6,867 bases of DNA from Flavobacteriales bacterium (GTDB lineage Bacteria; Bacteroidota; Bacteroidia; Flavobacteriales_D; Crocinitomicaceae), in contig RFNX01000401.1 in the NCBI GenBank assembly GCA_009926905.1, forward strand, positions 1 to 6,867, written 5' to 3'. Below are positions 1 through 4,371 of this stretch, piece by piece. The stretch's first letter is position 1; every line of letters begins with the position of its first letter. The translations under genes were made by a program, and so were the position numbers. The notes under the pieces are model-generated. The model had not been told where the DNA came from. It saw only the letters and a list, made by a program, of their open reading frames with translations, and did not search any database.

Positions 1-1177
1 AACTTGGAGATACGAACCATTGAGTTACTTTCTCAAAACCTCCAGAAGGGGGATTGTTAACTGTTTGTTTCCAACTCCAAATATCAATTCCACCGATTAA
101 GATTTGTTCTGGATTGTTTGGTACAACAGATACTATTGAATTGTAAGTTCCTTGATCTCTATAAATATCAAAATCACTTGGAGGAGCAGATGCACCAACA
201 AATTGTGTCCAAGTAACACCGTCATCATGAGAAACATGCATACTTAACAAGTTACTATTGGTTCTCACAGCATACAATGAATGTTTATTGCTTGAGTTTT
301 TAATTGGAGAAACAGAGTATTCAATTCTACCTGCTCCAACAGGAACTAGGTTATTAGCCGAAGTACCAGACTTATCCGCAAAAGTTAAACCACCATCGGA
401 AGAAACCCAAGTTTTGTTAGAACCATATGCTCCAACAATAACCTCACCATCTTTGGATACTTTTAAAGCAAAACAGCCTCCAGAAGCTACAGAAACTGAA
501 GTAATTGAAGGATCTCCTAATTTCCATTTTTTCAAACCAGTTGATGTAGCCATCCAAACATAATTGTCTGCATCCGAACTCTCGACCTCAGTACTTTCTG
601 AAACCCCGGGTACTGTAGCCCAGGTTGTACCAAAATCAGTCGAATACCAAACTCCATTTCCTGACCAACTTTCTTGATTGGAACCTGTTGAAACATATAA
701 AGTTCCGTCAGGAGTTTGTGTCATACTTGAAATAAAAGGAGACGCTCCAGCATTCATGTATGAAGTTACACGTTCCCAAGAATTTCCTTTGTTATTAGAA
801 ACAAATAAACCACCAGATACTCCACCTGCCCACAAACGATTTTCCCAAGTTCTATCAACTTGAATAGCACGGGTACGCCCACCAATATTATCAGGACCTT
901 CATCTGTGAAAGCTATGTTTTTATTGATGTCCAACTTGCTTATCTGTTTTTGAATTTCAGCTAACTTTTCATTTGAAACCGGCTGACCTGTCGTTACGTC
1001 AATGTAGCGCGCTTTCATCCATTCCATTGCAGCATTTGCGTTTTGCTCTTGCAAGATAGATAAGTTCTTTTTAGAATAACTACCAGCAATTTTACTGAAG
1101 TCGAGATTACCTAATGCAAACAATGCACAAGCACCTGCAACGACCACAGAACCAATTAAATAATTTTTTTTGTTCAT
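1..1177 (-). CDS. Exported Asp-box (BNR-like) beta-propeller protein, C-terminus off the window
   Basis: The frame is open from an ATG at 1175-1177 to the left edge, giving 392 residues with no stop. The N-terminus looks like a Sec signal peptide: MNKKNYLIGS followed by a hydrophobic core to about residue 23. Residues 24-90 form a charged, probably helical stretch. A beta-propeller begins near GPDNIGGRTRAI (94-105). Asp-box-like motifs (S-x-D-x-G-x-T-W) occur at SNNKGNSW (127-134, degenerate), STDFGTTW (179-186), SSDGGLTF (259-266) and SHDDGVTW (316-323). Asp-boxes mark blade turns in sialidase- and sortilin-type propellers but do not prove glycosidase activity, and no sialidase catalytic arginine triad can be assigned here. 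In Bacteroidota such proteins are often exported through type IX secretion with a C-terminal sorting domain; that end lies outside the window, so this is inference. A cysteine at 17 sits inside the hydrophobic core without a good lipobox, so a lipoprotein is unlikely. The substrate or ligand is unknown. Confidence 0.85.
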   Translation of the reverse strand, partial: MNKKNYLIGSVVVAGACALFALGNLDFSKIAGSYSKKNLSILQEQNANAAMEWMKARYIDVTTGQPVSNEKLAEIQKQISKLDINKNIAFTDEGPDNIGGRTRAIQVDRTWENRLWAGGVSGGLFVSNNKGNSWERVTSYMNAGASPFISSMTQTPDGTLYVSTGSNQESWSGNGVWYSTDFGTTWATVPGVSESTEVESSDADNYVWMATSTGLKKWKLGDPSITSVSVASGGCFALKVSKDGEVIVGAYGSNKTWVSSDGGLTFADKSGTSANNLVPVGAGRIEYSVSPIKNSSNKHSLYAVRTNSNLLSMHVSHDDGVTWTQFVGASAPPSDFDIYRDQGTYNSIVSVVPNNPEQILIGGIDIWSWKQTVNNPPSGGFEKVTQWFVSPS

Positions 1178-1407
1178 ATTTCTATTATGATTTTAAATTA
1201 TATCGACTGCCAAATTAAATATAAATTCTGAAAAATTAACCTAAATTTTAATAATAGTTATCCATAATTTATTAAAAGTAAAATAGACGAGCAACTAATC
1301 AAATCTATGGAGTATTCAAATTTTATAATATTTGGATGCGTTTAAAATTAATTTCCATAAATAAAACAGTTATTATTAATTTATGTTCTTCACTTTTGCA
1401 AACTAAT
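1178..1407. other. AT-rich divergent intergenic region
   Basis: This 230-bp stretch separates the beta-propeller gene (leftward) from the MFS gene (rightward), so it should carry both promoters. It is very AT-rich. The minus strand has one exact match to the Bacteroidota -7 consensus TAnnTTTG (TAGATTTG, 1300-1307), which would leave a leader of roughly 115 nt for the propeller gene, but I find no TTG-type -33 partner at normal spacing. On the plus strand only one-mismatch versions occur (AATATTTG at 1327-1334, CACTTTTG at 1391-1398). I see no riboswitch-like structure and no repeat. Confidence 0.5.
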
Positions 1408-2565
1408 ATGACTTACGACAAAAATTTCTGGCTTCTATCCTTTTCGATGTTTTTTTTCATGGCTGGATTCAATTTAATTTTGCCAGAGTTAAATCAATTC
1501 ATAACAAATCTTGGAGGCGAAGAACATAAAGGCTTAATTATTACTCTTTTTTCAATCTCTGCTGGAATTTCGAGGCCATTTTCTGGAAAGTTAGCAGACA
1601 CAATTGGTAGAAAACGTATCATATATCTAGGAATTGCTTTCTCAATTATTGTCTCACTATTGTATCCACTTTCACATACCGTTTTTTTCTTTTTACTCCT
1701 TCGTTTCCTTCATGGTTTTAGTGCAGGATTTTCACCAACTGGTGCTACTGCTCTTTTAACTGACTTATTGCCAAAAGAATCAAGAGGTAAAGCAATGGGG
1801 ATCTGGGGAACTTTTATTTCTCTTGGGATTGGAGTTGGTCAGGCAATTGGATCTTGGATTTGCAAAGAATATGGTTACGATGTTCTATTTATGTCCTCAG
1901 CAATTTGTACCATAATTTCAATGCTTTTTGTATTTGATATTTCTGAAACTTTAAAAAACAAACACAAGTTCAAATGGCAACAATTGTTGGTAAATGGAAA
2001 AGATGTTGTTGAACCAAGTGTTCTTCCTGCTGCAATTGTTATGTTCTTAACTGCATTCTCGTCAGGAATTATTTTTGTTATTACACCTGACATTTCAGAG
2101 TTTTTGGGAATCAAAAACAAAGGTTTTTTCTTTGGAATTTATGTCATTTCTACTTTACTTATCCGTTTGTTTACCAGCTCGCTTTCTGATAAAATTGGGC
2201 GAAGGAAAACAATGCTAATTGGCTGTTTCATTTTAATTATTAGTATGATGCTCATTGCAACAGCGAACTCAGTTAACACCTACATTCTTGCTGCCATAAT
2301 TTTTGGTTTAGCAACAGGAATTTCTAGTCCTACTTTATTTGCATGGACTGCTGATTTATCGCACGAAGATCGAAGAGGAGTTGGCGCAGGAACTATGTTT
2401 ATCGCCCTAGAAGTTGGAATAATTTTTGGTTCTGTTTCTACTGTGTTCACTTATGACAACACAAAAGAAAGCGTGTTTAGTACTTTTGCAGTTGGAGCAT
2501 CTTTGGCCTTGGTCGCTGCTATTTATTTAATATGGCAACTAAAAACAAAAAAATCTGCTTTTTAA
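1408..2565 (+). CDS. Major facilitator superfamily transporter, 12 transmembrane helices
   Basis: This 385-residue inner-membrane protein has about twelve hydrophobic segments in two six-helix halves, separated by a polar central loop near residues 177-204. The MFS signature motif A is clear in the loop between helices 2 and 3 (GKLADTIGRK, residues 60-69) and is repeated in the second half (SLSDKIGRRK, 258-267). An arginine in helix 4 (LLRFLHGFSAG, about 97-107) matches motif B, and an ERRG-like DRRG lies before helix 11. These features indicate a secondary transporter, probably proton-coupled, of the drug/metabolite efflux type. The substrate cannot be told from sequence. The same frame is open to an ATG at 1336, but those 24 extra residues are polar and low-complexity, and the ATG at 1408 (MTYDKNFWLL) puts helix 1 close to the N-terminus as is usual, so I chose it. 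The gene is monocistronic and converges on yhhQ, overlapping it by 4 bp. Confidence 0.9.
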   Translation: MTYDKNFWLLSFSMFFFMAGFNLILPELNQFITNLGGEEHKGLIITLFSISAGISRPFSGKLADTIGRKRIIYLGIAFSIIVSLLYPLSHTVFFFLLLRFLHGFSAGFSPTGATALLTDLLPKESRGKAMGIWGTFISLGIGVGQAIGSWICKEYGYDVLFMSSAICTIISMLFVFDISETLKNKHKFKWQQLLVNGKDVVEPSVLPAAIVMFLTAFSSGIIFVITPDISEFLGIKNKGFFFGIYVISTLLIRLFTSSLSDKIGRRKTMLIGCFILIISMMLIATANSVNTYILAAIIFGLATGISSPTLFAWTADLSHEDRRGVGAGTMFIALEVGIIFGSVSTVFTYDNTKESVFSTFAVGASLALVAAIYLIWQLKTKKSAF

Positions 2566-3260
2566 TGACTCTTTAAATAGCGATTTACACCATAATGTCC
2601 CAAGTAAATTAGCGGTGTTAAACTTACTGCAATCAACATTTTGAGAATGTAATTCGTTGGAGCAATGGTCATATAATCTGAAAATTTCAACGAGCCAGGC
2701 AAAACAAATCCAATATATAAAACAACGTAAGAATCAACCAATTGCGAAAAAAGTGTACTTCCAGTGCTTCTCAACCAAATGTAACGATTTCCTGTTTTTT
2801 TCTTAATCCAATCAAATAAATAGGCGTCCATTAATTGTGAAATTAAAAAAGCAGCTATACTTCCAACGATTACCATCTGCGCCTGACCAAATACTTGATT
2901 ATATGATGCATTTGTTGCCAGATTTGAACCTTTGATTTCAAAGGCTGGGATTGACAAAGAAACACCAACTACGATAAAACAATAGGCAATTAGAGCAGCC
3001 GTAATCCACGAAACTCTTTTCACTGCTTTTTGTCCATAAAATTCATTCATTAAATCGGTTAGAATAAAAACGATGGGCCAAGGTAAAATTCCAACGATGG
3101 TGGTGAAAGGACCAAATTTATTGCCGAAAATTGAAAAATCTATCGGAATTTGAATCAATTTATTACTAATCAATTCCGCAGTAACTGCATTGGTAATGAA
3201 TAATCCTACCAAAAAAATAAAAAGCCATTGTCGGCGCTCGTTCAGTTTTTCTACTTCCAT
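2562..3260 (-). CDS. yhhQ: Queuosine precursor transporter, YhhQ/QPTR family
   Basis: This 232-residue integral membrane protein has about six hydrophobic helices and matches the YhhQ (Vut_1, formerly DUF165) family in length and motifs. Visible family landmarks are AELISNKL (28-35), LTDLMNEFYG (67-76, with the D-x-x-N-E-x-Y-G pattern), ISQLMDAYLFDW (140-151) and WLRSTGSTLFSQLVDS (162-177). In E. coli YhhQ imports 7-deazaguanine precursors (preQ0/preQ1) for queuosine synthesis in tRNA anticodons; other members may import queuine, so the exact ligand here is inferred only. The gene follows the NlpC/P60 gene by 30 bp on the same strand, too short for a preQ1 riboswitch, and is probably translated from the same transcript. 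Its TAA lies on the TAA of the convergent MFS gene. The family call is firm; the substrate is less so. Confidence 0.93.
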   Translation of the reverse strand: MEVEKLNERRQWLFIFLVGLFITNAVTAELISNKLIQIPIDFSIFGNKFGPFTTIVGILPWPIVFILTDLMNEFYGQKAVKRVSWITAALIAYCFIVVGVSLSIPAFEIKGSNLATNASYNQVFGQAQMVIVGSIAAFLISQLMDAYLFDWIKKKTGNRYIWLRSTGSTLFSQLVDSYVVLYIGFVLPGSLKFSDYMTIAPTNYILKMLIAVSLTPLIYLGHYGVNRYLKSH

Positions 3261-3290
3261 ACTAATGAAACAATAAAGATAGTGAACTGT

Positions 3291-3824
3291 TTAGTACCCG
3301 CCATAATCCAAACGTTTTGCTTTCACATATCGCTGAATGTAGTAGCGACTGGTATTAAAATTCGTGATTTGAACGCCACCATTTGCAGAATGAATAAATT
3401 TGAACGAACCGTCTTTCACTTCAATAACCATGGCAACGTGTCCCACAGAAGTTGAATTGACATTACTTCCTTTAAAGAATAATAAATCGCCAGGCTGAAT
3501 GTCAGATAATGCAACAGTTTCACCCAATTCTGCCAAACCATAACTGGTACGAACCAAGCTAAAACCAAAGTTTCCAAAAATGAAATTGATGAATCCTGAA
3601 CAATCAAAACCTGAAGGTGTCGTTCCTCCATAACGATACGGTACTCCCAAAAATGTTTTTGCATAATTGATAATCGCATCAACTTTTGGATTGGATTTTT
3701 TGGGGATTGTGTCTTGAACTATTGCTTTCGTTGAATCTTGTTGAATCACTTGTGCAGAGCCACTTGTTGATAGCAAAAATGCAAAAGTTGATAAAAAAAG
3801 AAGTCGAAAAATCGTTTCAAACAT
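3291..3824 (-). CDS. Secreted NlpC/P60 (C40) peptidoglycan endopeptidase
   Basis: This 177-residue protein has a Sec signal peptide (FRLLFLSTFAFLLSTSGSA, cleavage likely after Ala24) and a polar linker of about 20 residues. A compact NlpC/P60 domain from about residue 46 to the end follows. The papain-like catalytic triad is visible: Cys75 in GFDCSGF (codon 3600-3602), His129 in VGHVAMV (3438-3440) and the third polar residue His145 in FIHSA (3390-3392). The PYRYGG motif (62-67) precedes the cysteine, and QPGDLLFF (110-117) is also typical. Enzymes of this family cleave gamma-D-Glu-diamino acid or related bonds in peptidoglycan stem peptides in the periplasm. There is no SH3 or LysM targeting domain and no lipobox cysteine, unlike lipoprotein relatives such as MepS (Spr). 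It is the first gene of a probable two-gene unit with yhhQ and is divergent from the merR-type gene. Confidence 0.92.
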   Translation of the reverse strand: MFETIFRLLFLSTFAFLLSTSGSAQVIQQDSTKAIVQDTIPKKSNPKVDAIINYAKTFLGVPYRYGGTTPSGFDCSGFINFIFGNFGFSLVRTSYGLAELGETVALSDIQPGDLLFFKGSNVNSTSVGHVAMVIEVKDGSFKFIHSANGGVQITNFNTSRYYIQRYVKAKRLDYGGY

Positions 3825-3832
3825 AGCGGTTG

Positions 3833-3860
3833 CAAAATTATAACTATTTTCGAATTCAAA
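3833..3860 (-). promoter_or_regulatory. Candidate Bacteroidota-type promoter of the NlpC/P60-yhhQ unit
   Basis: Read on the minus strand, TAATTTTG (3840 down to 3833) is an exact match to the -7 element TAnnTTTG used by Bacteroidota primary sigma factors. A TTTG (3860 down to 3857) lies 16 nt upstream as a possible -33 element, slightly closer than the usual spacing of about 17-23. The -7 element ends 8 nt before the ATG, so the transcript would begin almost at the start codon. It lies in the 49-bp divergent gap shared with the merR-type gene, for which no equally good element is visible on the other strand. Confidence 0.45.
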
Positions 3861-3873
3861 ACCAAGAGAAACA

Positions 3874-4221
3874 ATGCCTTTAATTGATATTCAACAACTT
3901 AGTAAAATGTACTACTCCATTGGAGAAGTTGCTGAATTTCTTGATGTAAACACTTCACTATTAAGATTTTGGGAGAAAGAATTTCAATTTGAGATTTCAA
4001 AGAAAAACAAAAAAGGCAACAGACTTTTTACAGTCAAAGAATTAGAGAAAATTAACAAGATTTACCAGTTGGTTAAAATTGAAGGTTACACTTTAGACGG
4101 TGCAAAAAAAGCATTGAAATCTAAAGAACCACGACCTGTTGCCAATTCAGAAAACAACGTTGAAGTTGTTATTTCACGATTAGAAGCAATTAAAATCAAG
4201 CTTTTATCGTTTAAAAATTAA
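3874..4221 (+). CDS. Small MerR-family transcriptional regulator without ligand domain
   Basis: This 115-residue protein is almost entirely a MerR-type DNA-binding module. The winged helix-turn-helix starts at YYSIGEVAEFLDVNTSLLRF (13-32) and continues through WEKEF. The wing includes GNRLFTVKEL (48-57), and the second helical pair includes EGYTLDGAKKAL (70-81). A short helix (about 95-113, VEVVISRLEAIKIKLL) probably provides the antiparallel dimer coiled coil. There is no C-terminal effector domain and no cysteine, so it is not a classical metal sensor. Small MerR-like proteins of this form are common in Flavobacteriia. The ATG at 3874 is preferred because family members as I recall them carry about ten residues before the helix-turn-helix; an in-frame ATG at 3907 is the alternative. 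It is transcribed away from the NlpC/P60 gene, which makes that unit a possible but unproven target. Its regulon is unknown. Confidence 0.9.
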   Translation: MPLIDIQQLSKMYYSIGEVAEFLDVNTSLLRFWEKEFQFEISKKNKKGNRLFTVKELEKINKIYQLVKIEGYTLDGAKKALKSKEPRPVANSENNVEVVISRLEAIKIKLLSFKN

Positions 4222-4259
4222 TTTTTCAAACGCTAGTTTCGAGAGCCTCAATCAGCAGT

Positions 4260-4282
4260 TTAAAATAACCTTTAATTTTTTT
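4260..4282 (+). terminator. Weak possible terminator after the merR-type gene
   Basis: TTAAA (4260-4264) can pair with TTTAA (4271-4275) across a short loop and is followed directly by a run of T (4276-4282). The placement, about 40 bp after the stop codon, is right for an intrinsic terminator. The stem has only five A/T pairs, so it is thermodynamically weak and could easily be chance in sequence this AT-rich. Confidence 0.2.
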
Positions 4283-4342
4283 CATTTAACTTTCAGTCCT
4301 CATTAATTCTCTGCAGAACCGAAATAATTGTATCATTTTCAA

Positions 4343-4360
4343 ATTTTCAAATTAGAAAAT
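4343..4360 (-). terminator. Weak hairpin just after the mutase stop codon
   Basis: ATTTTC (4343-4348) and GAAAAT (4355-4360) are inverted copies around a 6-nt loop, placed 11 bp beyond the mutase TAA (4372-4374). The stem has six pairs with one G-C. No strong U-tract follows on the minus strand, so termination activity is doubtful. Confidence 0.2.
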
Positions 4361-4371
4361 CTTCAAATTTA

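Larger units (their letters stand above)
4222..4371. other. Convergent intergenic spacer with weak terminator-like elements
   Basis: This 150-bp AT-rich region lies between the 3' ends of the merR-type gene and the mutase gene, so both transcripts should terminate in or near it. It has no open frame of note and no RNA gene that I can recognise. Only weak A/T stems are visible (listed separately), together with a short repeated TTCAAATT word between 4338 and 4370. Confidence 0.6.

Noticed and set aside
258..863. Plus-strand open frames at 258-563 and 678-863
   Set aside because: They are antisense to the minus-strand propeller gene, which has a continuous frame, a signal peptide and Asp-box motifs; the plus-strand translations are Pro/Thr/Glu-rich with no recognisable features.
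1..1177. Lipoprotein signal at Cys17 of the propeller protein
   Set aside because: The cysteine is followed by further hydrophobic residues (ALFALG), and the residue three before it does not fit a lipobox, so a standard signal peptide is more likely.
1336..1407. Upstream in-frame ATG at 1336 extending the MFS protein by 24 residues
   Set aside because: The extension resembles translated AT-rich intergenic sequence, and an ATG at 1408 gives the usual short N-terminus before helix 1.
3261..3290. A preQ1 riboswitch before yhhQ
   Set aside because: The gap to the upstream gene is only 30 bp and has no pseudoknot-like arrangement.
4338..4370. Repeated TTCAAATT words as a repeat array or attachment site
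   Set aside because: The copies are short, A/T-only in effect and irregular; this is expected by chance in such AT-rich sequence, and no integrase or mobile gene is nearby.
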